Assembly (NCBI RefSeq): GCF_000379805.1 | Contig: NZ_KB903549.1 | Coordinates: 3,200 to 42,099, forward strand | Reading direction: 5' to 3' | Source of the DNA: Lewinella cohaerens DSM 23179 | GTDB taxonomy: Bacteria; Bacteroidota; Bacteroidia; Chitinophagales; Saprospiraceae | DNA: 38,900 nucleotides | Shown here: positions 32,379 to 38,900 of the stretch, in pieces | How positions within the stretch are numbered: position 1 is the stretch's first letter | Layout: the number at the start of each line of letters is the position of its first letter | Translations under genes and position numbers: made by a program | Notes under the pieces: generated by a model | The model's input: only the letters and a program-made list of their open reading frames with translations | What the model was told of the DNA's origin: nothing | The model's database searches: none

Positions 32379-33587
32379 ATGACTGATCAAACACTTATAA
32401 ATTACTTCACTCAGATTGATTCCCGTGAGGGTTTGTTTTTGTGGATGTGTATGCTTGTTGCTTTTCTTATTGGCTTTATTATTGCGTATTTGTTGCGCTC
32501 AGGCAAGGTTCGTCGACTCAAGAAAGAGCTAGCCGAAGCCCGACAACAACTGGAAGCTAACCAAACACTCCTTACCAGTGCACAAGACCAACTGAAGCAA
32601 CGAAACGCAGAACTTCAGGAAGAAAGTCGGGAAAAAGTAGACTTAATGGAGCGAGTAAGAGGCGTTGATACTCAAAAAGATCAACAGCTTCAAGAGGTTG
32701 TAATGCTCAATCAACGATTGGAAGAAATACAAGCCGCTAATCGCAACTACAGCCTCACCATTGACGACCTCAACAACCAGATTGCGGAGCTAAAAACGCA
32801 GAACGCACAATTATTGGAGACTCCTCAAAATTTTGTTGACACCAAAACAACGACTGTTGTTCCTTCTCAAGAAGTAGCAGAATTGCGCGAACGTTTAAAT
32901 ACTTTCGAAACCTCTTTAAGCCGCCTATCCGGAGAGAACCAAGCCCTAAGATCAGACTTGGCAATGCTGAAAACGCAGCCCACTGTTGAAACAGCCGTCG
33001 AAGCGGAAGATGGTGAATTAGTACTGGGTAATGACAAAACTGTTCTTTACGATAAAATCATTGTTTCAGATCGAGACAAAGATGCGCTTACTAACATAGA
33101 AGGAATAGGTGATTTTTTAGAGAAAAAGCTCAATAGTATTGGTGTTTTCTCTTATGAGGATATCGCCAACTGGACACCAGGACGGATTGATGAAGTTACT
33201 GGAAAAATCGGCTATATCCCTGGGCGAATAGAGAAAGACGACTGGGTTGGGCAAGCAGCTTTACTCTTACAAAAAGAACTACAAACACCTGCACCTACAG
33301 CAACAGCAACAGCTGAAGCAGCTAAAGGGAAAAAAGCTACTGATCTTAAAATTATCGAAGGTATCGGCCCCAAAATAGAAGAAGTACTCAAAGATGCTGG
33401 CATTGAAGACTGGTCCGCTTTAGCTGCTGCAGAACCCGGAAACTTGAAGGATATACTAGAAGAAGCGGGTGATCAATACAGAATGCACAACCCTTATACT
33501 TGGCCACTACAAGCAAGGCTGGCTGCTGCTGGCCGCTGGGACGAGTTTAAAACTTATCAAGAAGAACTGAAAGGCGGAAAAGAATAG
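32379..33587 (+). CDS. Membrane coiled-coil protein with two helix-hairpin-helix-like domains
   Basis: 402 residues. One membrane helix at about 19-39 (LFLWMCMLVAFLIGFIIAYL). A long coiled coil runs at about 44-200 (LKKELAEARQQLEANQTLL; NQRLEEIQAANRNYSLTI; RLNTFETSLSRLSGENQAL). Two related C-terminal domains start with IEGIGDFLEKKLNSIGVFSY (about 240) and IEGIGPKIEEVLKDAGIEDW (about 326). They match the helix-hairpin-helix motif of the 'H3TH/ribosomal S13-like, DUF4332' kind, which usually binds DNA or RNA. A membrane anchor plus nucleic-acid-type domains could tether DNA or act as a protein-protein module. The gene follows the OmpA gene by 40 bases in the same operon. The role is unknown. 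Confidence 0.8.
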   Translation: MTDQTLINYFTQIDSREGLFLWMCMLVAFLIGFIIAYLLRSGKVRRLKKELAEARQQLEANQTLLTSAQDQLKQRNAELQEESREKVDLMERVRGVDTQKDQQLQEVVMLNQRLEEIQAANRNYSLTIDDLNNQIAELKTQNAQLLETPQNFVDTKTTTVVPSQEVAELRERLNTFETSLSRLSGENQALRSDLAMLKTQPTVETAVEAEDGELVLGNDKTVLYDKIIVSDRDKDALTNIEGIGDFLEKKLNSIGVFSYEDIANWTPGRIDEVTGKIGYIPGRIEKDDWVGQAALLLQKELQTPAPTATATAEAAKGKKATDLKIIEGIGPKIEEVLKDAGIEDWSALAAAEPGNLKDILEEAGDQYRMHNPYTWPLQARLAAAGRWDEFKTYQEELKGGKE

Positions 33588-33589
33588 TA

Positions 33590-33766
33590 CGTCCAAAGTA
33601 GGAGAAGAAAGAGCAGTATAACGATCCGTCTCTGCGGTTTCAAACGCAGTAGAGGCACGACCGAAAGTGCTCTTCTCTCCGTACAATTGGCTAATGTAAA
33701 TGAGAAAAATGAGACATATCGAGGGCGCGTACACGCGTAAAAACTATGGTATGTCTCATTTTATCA
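33590..33766. terminator. Structured convergent intergenic region, bidirectional terminator candidate
   Basis: AAAATGAGACATA (33706-33718) and TATGTCTCATTTT (33750-33762) are a perfect 13-base inverted repeat with CGCGT-AC-ACGCG nested inside; T-rich DNA follows on both strands. Before it, GTAC...GGAGAAGAAAGAGCA (33590-33617) pairs imperfectly with TGCTCTTCTCTCCGTAC (33668-33684) around CTCTGCG/CGCAGTAGAG. It separates the coiled-coil gene from the convergent antirepressor-like gene. Confidence 0.6.
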
Positions 33767-33781
33767 AGTACCTCACAAAAG

Positions 33782-34582
33782 CTAAGCAGCGACTAAATGC
33801 TTCTCCAGTGGCTCTTTAAGCCGGTGAACTAATTCTGGATCCACTGCTTCCGTAAAGAGGTCAATCTTACGGTGATCATCAATTAGTTGTAGCTCCATGC
33901 GCTCGGCTAAATCTTTTGCTAAATCGCCCATACGCACCGCATAATCCTGAGACTTTCCAACAGCCATAAAGAGATCAATAACTCCAGCACGAATCAAATC
34001 CAATGGATTAAGTTGCGCCAGTAATTGCCGTTGATTACCATTGACCTCCGCAGCTCCTCTTCGGCGAAGTTTATCACGAAGCCCTTCTGAGGTGTAGCCC
34101 AAAACTTCCGCCCGATATTGCCACCAATTAGTAGCCATGCCCTTATTGCGCTCACGATATACCCGCAAGTGGCGTCGTTCACATTCTTCCTGGCAGGAAA
34201 TCAAGGTCATAGCTTTCGTAATATCGATCAAATGCTTGAACTGAGAAGAGCTTAGTCCGGCAGTATCGACCCCTTCGGTTAGCATAGCCAACTGGCGAGC
34301 ATACTTTTGCTTGACCTTACTACGAGACCTTAACACTATTTGCTTAGCGAAGTCTACAGAAAGGTAATAGTCAGACCACAACACGGGCCCCTCCACTTTC
34401 CTTGCTGCAAATTCTTGCATTTTCAAGGGCTTGCGAATACCATCAGAGAATTCATAATAATCCTTCAGCCAACGTTTCACATTAACAGGGTAATGTTGAG
34501 CTGGCAACTGAAGCGCCTGGTAAAGATCTGTGGCCAAAACCACTTTTGTACCTTTTTTGCTTACAAATATATCGAGATCCAT
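33782..34582 (-). CDS. Phage-antirepressor-like (AntA/AntB-type) DNA-associated protein
   Basis: 266 residues from ATG 34582. A longer frame starts at 34636, but that ATG lies upstream of the promoter. Residues about 3-100 have the order seen in AntA/AntB and related Bro/KilA-type antirepressors: VVLATDLYQALQLPAQHYPV, then VKRWLKDYYEFSDGIRKP, then WSDYYLSVDFAKQIVLRSRS and KVKQKYARQLAM, like the 'YHLTLDMAKELAM' block of that family. The middle has CQEECERRHLRVYRERNKGM. The last third is helical (IRAGVIDLFMAVGKSQDYAV). Antirepressors bind and block phage repressors. No other phage genes are near, so it may be a domesticated regulator. The call is by pattern only. An operator-like palindrome covers its promoter. 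Confidence 0.55.
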   Translation of the reverse strand: MDLDIFVSKKGTKVVLATDLYQALQLPAQHYPVNVKRWLKDYYEFSDGIRKPLKMQEFAARKVEGPVLWSDYYLSVDFAKQIVLRSRSKVKQKYARQLAMLTEGVDTAGLSSSQFKHLIDITKAMTLISCQEECERRHLRVYRERNKGMATNWWQYRAEVLGYTSEGLRDKLRRRGAAEVNGNQRQLLAQLNPLDLIRAGVIDLFMAVGKSQDYAVRMGDLAKDLAERMELQLIDDHRKIDLFTEAVDPELVHRLKEPLEKHLVAA

Positions 34583-34605
34583 ATTTTCATCTATTTGATC
34601 TGATA

Positions 34606-34636
34606 CAAATATACACCTTATTGTTTTAATAAACAA
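34606..34636 (-). promoter_or_regulatory. Promoter of the antirepressor-like gene
   Basis: On the minus strand TTG (34634-34636) and TATATTTG (34606-34613) are 20 bases apart, exact consensus. The leader would be only about 20 bases, which fixes ATG 34582 as the start. Confidence 0.8.
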
Positions 34637-34653
34637 AAAATTTAAAACAATAA
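34618..34653. promoter_or_regulatory. Operator-like inverted repeat over the promoter
   Basis: TTATTGTTTTAA (34618-34629) and TTAAAACAATAA (34642-34653) are perfect 12-base inverted arms with a 12-base spacer. A nested TTGTTT-TAAT-AAACAA (34621-34636) is also palindromic. The left arm lies between the -7 and -33 boxes, and the -33 TTG is in the spacer, so a bound protein should block RNA polymerase. Autoregulation is likely but inferred. Confidence 0.65.
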
Positions 34654-34706
34654 ATTATTCAAACAACAGAAAACCAAGGCCACGCAAACACGCAAACACC
34701 TCACAG

Positions 34707-35849
34707 TCAGTTACTAAAAAACAAATCGCTCGCAATTCTATCTGCTAACAATCTTCCTTCTTTAGTTAAAACAAAAACACTTTTTTCTTCAAAAACCAAT
34801 CCTTTGTCAACAAATTGGTGAATACCCTCAATAAAATACGCCTTAAAAGGTGCAGCCATTTTATCCGTTGTTACCCCCCAGCTTGTGCGCAAGCCTGTCA
34901 GGATATACTCATTATATTGATCTGCCGGACTAAGGTTTTCTATTTCATACAAACCCACCGTAGCTTCTTCTTCATTCTCCTTTAGTGCAGCTATCGATTT
35001 TAGATACTTGGCATTATTAGCAATATTCCACTGCCGGGAATGGCCATTAAAACTATGAGCAGAGGGGCCAACGCCTAAATAATGGCTTGCCAACCAGTAA
35101 TTACTATTGTGAACTGCCCGGTGCCCCGGCAATGCAAAGTTGCTGATTTCATAATGTTCATAGCCGGCATCTTCTAACCAGCGCATTAGTATTTCAAATT
35201 GGCGAGCAGCTTGCTCCTCTTCTACCTCTCGGCTTTTTCCTGTCTTAATTTGATAAGCCAAGGCCGTCTTCGGTTCTACCGTGAGCGCATAACACGACAA
35301 ATGCGGCACCCCTGCATCAATCAGGGTCCGCACGTTATTCTCCCAAGTAACATCTGACATCGTAGGTGTTCCATAAATAAGGTCAACCGTCAGGTTTTTA
35401 AAACCAAAACTTTGGGCCATCGCAATACAACGGCGAGCCTCGACGGCATTGTGCGCGCGATTCATGTAGGTAAGATCCTCGTCAGCAAAAGATTGAATAC
35501 CTATACTGAGTCGATTGATGGGCGAAGCCTGCCAACGCGCCAGGTTCTCTTCTGTAATGTCATCCGGATTGGCCTCCAGGGTAATCTCAGCATCAGCGCC
35601 CAACACAAAACATGCTTTTATCGTTTCAAAAAGGGTATTTAATTCTTCCTCATCAAGCAATGACGGGGTACCTCCTCCGAAATAGACGGAACTCAGGTGT
35701 TTGTCTTCTAAGTAATCCTTTCGTAAAATCAGCTCCTGCACGATAGCTTGTGTCATTTCCCCTTTATACTTCATTGAAGTGGAAAAATGAAAATCACAGT
35801 AGTGGCAAGCTTGCTTGCAAAAAGGAATATGCAGATAGAGACCCGACAT
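34707..35849 (-). CDS. hemW: HemW, radical-SAM heme chaperone (HemN-like)
   Basis: 380 residues. A radical-SAM enzyme fold with the iron-sulfur cluster motif CKQACHYCDF (Cys11, Cys15, Cys18), followed by SVYFGGGTPSLL, ITLEANPDD, INRLSIGIQSF and VDLIYGTPTM. It has the HemW form: cysteine pattern CxxxCxxC followed by Asp-Phe and no further Cys, a length near 380 and a standard HemW C-terminus (YNEYILTGLRTSWGV). HemW binds heme and inserts it into target proteins; older annotation calls it oxygen-independent coproporphyrinogen oxidase, which it is not. It starts 104 bases from the divergent BamA-like gene. Confidence 0.92.
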   Translation of the reverse strand: MSGLYLHIPFCKQACHYCDFHFSTSMKYKGEMTQAIVQELILRKDYLEDKHLSSVYFGGGTPSLLDEEELNTLFETIKACFVLGADAEITLEANPDDITEENLARWQASPINRLSIGIQSFADEDLTYMNRAHNAVEARRCIAMAQSFGFKNLTVDLIYGTPTMSDVTWENNVRTLIDAGVPHLSCYALTVEPKTALAYQIKTGKSREVEEEQAARQFEILMRWLEDAGYEHYEISNFALPGHRAVHNSNYWLASHYLGVGPSAHSFNGHSRQWNIANNAKYLKSIAALKENEEEATVGLYEIENLSPADQYNEYILTGLRTSWGVTTDKMAAPFKAYFIEGIHQFVDKGLVFEEKSVFVLTKEGRLLADRIASDLFFSN

Positions 35850-35856
35850 AAAAAGC

Positions 35857-35864
35857 TATTTTTG
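35857..35864 (+). promoter_or_regulatory. -7 box of the BamA/TamA-like gene
   Basis: TATTTTTG matches TAnnTTTG and lies 90 bases before the chosen start. No TTG is at the usual distance, so only the -7 half is supported. Confidence 0.4.
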
Positions 35865-35953
35865 AACTGTAAACATAACGAATGACCGCTTAAGGCGTTT
35901 TAGCATTGGTAAAACTTCTAACAAGTTCTTCGCAAATCACCTGTTCTCACCAC

Positions 35954-37729
35954 ATGCGATTGTTATTCGTAATAGGCTGGCTTTTCTTATGCTCCACTTC
36001 AGGTATCGGGCAGGTGACCACCCTTCACCTACTGACAACTGACGCGAATCACAAAGAACTACAGGACTTTAAATCTTTCCCCGACAGTACTTTTACAGAT
36101 AGCCTTCAGTTGAACAACAGCCTCAAAACCTTTCTAAAAGAACTGCATGAGCAAGGTTACCTAGAAGCTTCGGTAGATACATTACTCCAAGCACAAAACA
36201 AGTATACCGCGATTTTGCATCGTGGCCCTCTTTACCGCTGGGTGACACTTTCAGGTAGTAACATCCCAAAATCTTGGCTAAGCAAGGCTGGCTTTCGCAG
36301 TCGCTTATACAGTGACAAACCGCTTGATATTAATCGTTGGTTGCAATTGCAAGAGCAACTGGCTGGCATTGCTGCAAACAATGGCTTTCCTTTCGCACAA
36401 GTAATGCTGGACAGTATCAGGTGGCAAGCCCCTGGAATGTTGGATGCAAAAATAACGATCCAAAGAGGGCCTTTAATTTTCTTTGAAAAGATAGACCTTA
36501 CTGGTGAAGCTCAGATCAGTAAAACTTACCTACACAGTCATTTGGGACTATTTCCTGGGCAGGTCTACAACGAGGCTTTGATCAAGAAAGTTCAACAACG
36601 TATTCAGGAACTTCCATTTGTGCAGCTACAGGAAGCGCCGCGAGTACAGTTCATCGGTGATCAGGCTCGCTTAATCTTAAAACTTGCTCCCAAAAAAGCG
36701 AGTCGCTTTGATTTTATTGTTGGCGTACTTCCGCAAAGCCAACAGACCGGACGCCTATTGGTAACTGCACAATTGGATGGCGCACTCCAAAATGCGCTTG
36801 GTAAGGGAGAACGCGTAGCGATAGCTTTTGAACAGTTACGGCCACAAACCCAAGAATTGGACCTTGCCTTCAATTACCCTTATTTACTCAATCTTCCTTT
36901 TGGCGTAGATGCCCAACTGAACTTATACCGGCGTGACACCAATTTTATCAACCTCAATTGGCAACTTGGCATTGACTACCTACTAAGTGGCGGGCGGAGC
37001 GTCCAGGCTTTTTGGTCACAAAACCAAACCAACTTGCTGAGTATCGACAGCATTCAAATCCGGCAATTTGATCGTTTGCCGGACACGCTTGATGTGCGCC
37101 GGAGCACCTTTGGTCTGCGATTCAACCTTAATCAACTAGACTATCGCACAAACCCCACCAAAGGCTGGGAATGGCAACTATCTGCTGGTGCCGGTCAGAA
37201 AATCATTCGACGCAATGCAGAGATTGAAGCCGTAGGGTTAGACAACCTTTACGATAGCCTCACTTTGCGCAGTGGCCAGTACCGCTTAGAGACTTACCTG
37301 GCCCGTTATCAAAGTATTGGGCAGCGGAGCGTTATCAAAACTGCCTTTACGGGCGCTGGCATTTTGGCACCAGAACCCGTGCTCGCTAATGAGCAGTTTC
37401 GTATTGGTGGCAATCAACTTCTTCGTGGGTTTGACGAAGAGGGCATCTTCGCTACCAACTTTGGCTTACTTACACTGGAATACCGTTTTCTTCTTACGAC
37501 AAACTCCTACCTCTACAGTTTTTTTGATTGGGCCAGAGTTGACAACACCTCCCTCAACAGCCCAACAGGTATTGATACCGTTTTGTGGTATCAGGGACTG
37601 GGGGCTGGCATTACTTTTGAGACCCGAGCGGGGCTATTTGGCCTTAGTCTTGCTTTTGGCAGACAAGACCAGCAGCCTTTTGACTTTGGGGCCCCCAAGG
37701 TACATTTTGGGTATGTGAGTTTATTTTAA
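35954..37729 (+). CDS. BamA/TamA-like outer-membrane protein (POTRA + Omp85 barrel)
   Basis: 591 residues from ATG 35954, where a clear signal peptide starts (MRLLFVIGWLFLCSTSGIGQ); a TTG 16 codons earlier opens the same frame and was set aside. Residues about 50-260 contain POTRA-like folds (FLKELHEQGYLEASVDTLLQ; GPLIFFEKIDLTGEAQISKT; KVQQRIQELPFVQL). The rest is a beta-barrel with the surface-antigen motif LRGFDEEGIFATNFGLLTLE, whose Arg-Gly-Phe is conserved in Omp85 loop 6. The chain ends in Phe, as outer-membrane substrates do. The proteins of this group insert barrels into the outer membrane (BamA) or help export (TamA). The short POTRA region fits a TamA-like or accessory role more than the essential BamA. 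Confidence 0.88.
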   Translation: MRLLFVIGWLFLCSTSGIGQVTTLHLLTTDANHKELQDFKSFPDSTFTDSLQLNNSLKTFLKELHEQGYLEASVDTLLQAQNKYTAILHRGPLYRWVTLSGSNIPKSWLSKAGFRSRLYSDKPLDINRWLQLQEQLAGIAANNGFPFAQVMLDSIRWQAPGMLDAKITIQRGPLIFFEKIDLTGEAQISKTYLHSHLGLFPGQVYNEALIKKVQQRIQELPFVQLQEAPRVQFIGDQARLILKLAPKKASRFDFIVGVLPQSQQTGRLLVTAQLDGALQNALGKGERVAIAFEQLRPQTQELDLAFNYPYLLNLPFGVDAQLNLYRRDTNFINLNWQLGIDYLLSGGRSVQAFWSQNQTNLLSIDSIQIRQFDRLPDTLDVRRSTFGLRFNLNQLDYRTNPTKGWEWQLSAGAGQKIIRRNAEIEAVGLDNLYDSLTLRSGQYRLETYLARYQSIGQRSVIKTAFTGAGILAPEPVLANEQFRIGGNQLLRGFDEEGIFATNFGLLTLEYRFLLTTNSYLYSFFDWARVDNTSLNSPTGIDTVLWYQGLGAGITFETRAGLFGLSLAFGRQDQQPFDFGAPKVHFGYVSLF

Positions 37730-38331
37730 AAAAAGATATCGAAGTAGTCTACGACATTTCCTCCTTCACAATTGTTTTTTTCCTGCAAACGCCAATACTT
37801 TCTTGCACCAGTAGCTCTAAAGTGTACGGGACCTTTCTTCACGCAAGTTTCGCCGCCATTGACATAAGAAACACGGGAGATGATCTCTCCATCAAACTGA
37901 AAAACTTGGTTGCCTTCCCAAGTTAGGACACCATTGATAGAGGCAAAATCGTCGTTCTCTGTGCCTTTTTGTTCGCCCTTCACACTGTATTTGTTATCCG
38001 ATAAAAATTCGACCTCTACCTGGCCCGGGTTATCCCAACCGATCCACTGGAGGGTAAAACTGTGTTTTCCAGGTTGGATGGGGTGATCAATAATCTTGTC
38101 ATCAGCACCCGTTTCTTCGTCTTGATCAGCGTCGCTTTCTGTCTCCTCTCTTTCTCCTACAGTAGGCGTATTTAATGTTGCGGGAGGTTCTGGATCGGTG
38201 GCCTCTGTTGTTTGTTCGGTCTGGGGTGCTTCTTGCTCTACAGTATCCTCCTTGCTTGATTTGTCACTAGAGCAATTGTTTAGTAGGGCAACGAAACAGA
38301 GAGACAATAGGAGAGTGGTGAGTTTGTACAT
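37726..38331 (-). CDS. Lipoprotein with acidic linker and C-terminal beta domain
   Basis: 201 residues from ATG 38331; a longer open frame from 38529 reads through non-protein-like sequence with a palindrome in it. A lipoprotein signal peptide ends in the lipobox LLNNC (Cys20). Next comes a long acidic, Glu/Thr/Asp-rich linker (about 22-80), then a beta-rich domain of about 110 residues (FTLQWIGWDNPGQVEVEF, VLTWEGNQVFQFDGEIIS, GPVHFRATGARKYWRL). Two Cys in the domain (ETCVKKG, NNCEGGN) may form a disulfide. No family is recognised. The stop overlaps the end of the convergent BamA-like gene by four bases. A TATATTTA (38361-38368, minus) is one base from a -7 box. Confidence 0.75.
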   Translation of the reverse strand: MYKLTTLLLSLCFVALLNNCSSDKSSKEDTVEQEAPQTEQTTEATDPEPPATLNTPTVGEREETESDADQDEETGADDKIIDHPIQPGKHSFTLQWIGWDNPGQVEVEFLSDNKYSVKGEQKGTENDDFASINGVLTWEGNQVFQFDGEIISRVSYVNGGETCVKKGPVHFRATGARKYWRLQEKNNCEGGNVVDYFDIFF

Positions 38332-38472
38332 GATTTTTCTGTTTTTGATTCGTGTAAAGATAAATATACCCGTTGCTAAGTAGTCTGGGACATTTTCACT
38401 TGTCCTTGTCCGAACAGAAAATGACGTTGCGACAATATTCCCAAACCACTTAGTGCCGGGTATAGTAAAACA

Positions 38473-38512
38473 ACTGATCCCGAACATTGCAAAAGCAAAG
38501 TTCGGGATCAGT
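38473..38512. repeat. Long perfect hairpin near gyrB
   Basis: ACTGATCCCGAAC (38473-38485) and GTTCGGGATCAGT (38500-38512) are perfect 13-base arms, and TTGC-AAAA-GCAA stacks inside after an A/A mismatch, giving 17 pairs. It lies about 80 bases past the gyrB stop on the minus strand, but no T tract follows on that strand. The ATCCCGAA core is shared with the palindromes at 27781-27986. Confidence 0.6.
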
Positions 38513-38541
38513 GAAAATATTTCATGCAAAAATCAAACGTT

Positions 38542-38565
38542 CTTAGGAACAGCACGAAAATAAAA
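38542..38565 (-). repeat. 24-base dispersed repeat, copy 3
   Basis: Exact reverse complement of 8315-8338. It lies 26 bases past the gyrB stop codon. See the entry at 8315. Confidence 0.7.
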
Positions 38566-38575
38566 CGCGATTTTG

Positions 38576-38594
38576 TTTTCTGCGCAATACTTAG
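38576..38594 (-). repeat. 19-base repeat, inverted copy beside gyrB
   Basis: Exact reverse complement of 32351-32369. It overlaps the gyrB stop codon by its CTAA. Confidence 0.55.
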
Positions 38595-38900
38595 ACGTCG
38601 ATCTTAGCGTATTTAGCATTTGCTTCAATGAAGGCACGACGAGGGGGTACTTCGTCTCCCATTAACATGGAGAACACCTCGTCTGCGCCGCGTGCATCCT
38701 CGATGGTAACCTGCTCCAAGATGCGCGTATCAGGATCCATAGTGGTTTCCCATAGTTGCTCCGCGTTCATCTCACCAAGTCCCTTATAGCGCTGTATTTT
38801 GATACTGTTCTCAGAAGCACCAGCTTCGGTATAGTGATTAACAGACGCTTGGCGTTCTTCTTCTGACCAGCAATACTGAAACTGCTTGCCTTTGCGTACC
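38591..38900 (-). CDS. gyrB: DNA gyrase subunit B, C-terminal part (gene runs off the window)
   Basis: 102 codons plus a stop at 38591-38593, open to the right edge. The translated end contains [20 protein letters not shown], then [20 protein letters not shown], then [20 protein letters not shown] and KYAKIDV, the terminal sequence of GyrB. The RYKGLGEM and the MGDEVxPRRxFIExNA blocks separate it from ParE. GyrB is the ATPase subunit of gyrase, which adds negative supercoils. Because it has no start in the window, only the end can be checked; it looks intact. Confidence 0.96.
   Translation of the reverse strand, partial: VRKGKQFQYCWSEEERQASVNHYTEAGASENSIKIQRYKGLGEMNAEQLWETTMDPDTRILEQVTIEDARGADEVFSMLMGDEVPPRRAFIEANAKYAKIDV

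Noticed and set aside
34583-34636. 18-codon extension of the antirepressor-like gene
   Set aside because: The ATG at 34636 lies in the -33 box of an exact-consensus promoter, so it would not be transcribed.
33782-34653. Prophage or integrated element around the antirepressor-like gene
   Set aside because: No integrase, structural, lysis or attachment sequences are seen; the neighbours are housekeeping-type genes (hemW, BamA-like).
35906-35953. TTG start for the BamA/TamA-like gene
   Set aside because: It places 16 polar residues before an ideal signal peptide that begins with its own ATG.
38332-38529. 66-codon extension of the lipoprotein gene
   Set aside because: It reads through a perfect palindrome and removes the lipoprotein signal peptide from the N-terminus.

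Overview
The window looks like a chromosomal segment of a Bacteroidota bacterium, most likely from the Saprospiria (Lewinella-like) branch. The phylum call rests on type IX secretion (T9SS) type A C-terminal sorting domains, a DUF1501/DUF1800 gene pair, a 7TMR-DISM hybrid kinase ending in an AraC domain, a Bacteroidetes-style AsmA giant, few Shine-Dalgarno sites, and several promoters of the form TTG-N20-TAnnTTTG. The finer taxonomic placement is inference.

Layout. 1-2525 (minus): the start of one exported protein and three small secreted proteins, downstream of a one-protein hybrid two-component regulator (2755-5637). 5909-8247 (plus): an ECF sigma factor, a membrane anti-sigma-like protein and a DUF4097-like exported repeat protein, closed by a bidirectional terminator. 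8334-9351 (minus): a methyltransferase and tRNA-Val(TAC) with a clear promoter. 9427-12036: an AsmA-family envelope protein. 12057-13573: two small outer-membrane beta-barrel-like proteins among MITE-like repeats. 13883-19085: two paralogous cytoplasmic regulators (TolB/FlgO-like domain + TPR + AraC-type HTH) flanking an MFS exporter; their 5' ends and upstream DNA are about 94-95% identical. 19150-20601: a secreted seven-repeat beta-propeller protein with a T9SS signal. 20712-22163: an aminoglycoside-phosphotransferase-like kinase fused to a RapZ C-terminal domain.

22326-24783 (minus): an operon moaD-moaE-glycosyltransferase-ECF sigma factor, ending in a good terminator. 25060-27740 (plus): two tandem lytic transglycosylases, the first behind a long structured leader. 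27781-27986: a pair of inverted REP-like palindromes. 28014-31128 (minus): the DUF1800-DUF1501 secreted pair. 31472-33587 (plus): a membrane-anchored tandem OmpA-domain protein followed by a membrane coiled-coil protein with two helix-hairpin-helix-like domains. 33782-34653 (minus): a phage-antirepressor-like gene with an operator-like inverted repeat over its promoter. 34707-35849: hemW. 35954-37729: a BamA/TamA-like outer-membrane protein. 37726-38331: a lipoprotein. 38591-38900: the 3' end of gyrB.

No CRISPR array, rRNA, intact IS element or prophage was seen. Many genes concern the envelope (AsmA, BamA-like, OmpA, transglycosylases, T9SS cargo) or its regulation (two ECF sigmas, a hybrid kinase, two AraC fusions). 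The best candidates for something undescribed are the twin TolB-TPR-AraC regulators with their MFS partner, the kinase-RapZ fusion, the antirepressor-like gene with its operator, and several families of intergenic palindromes and short dispersed repeats.
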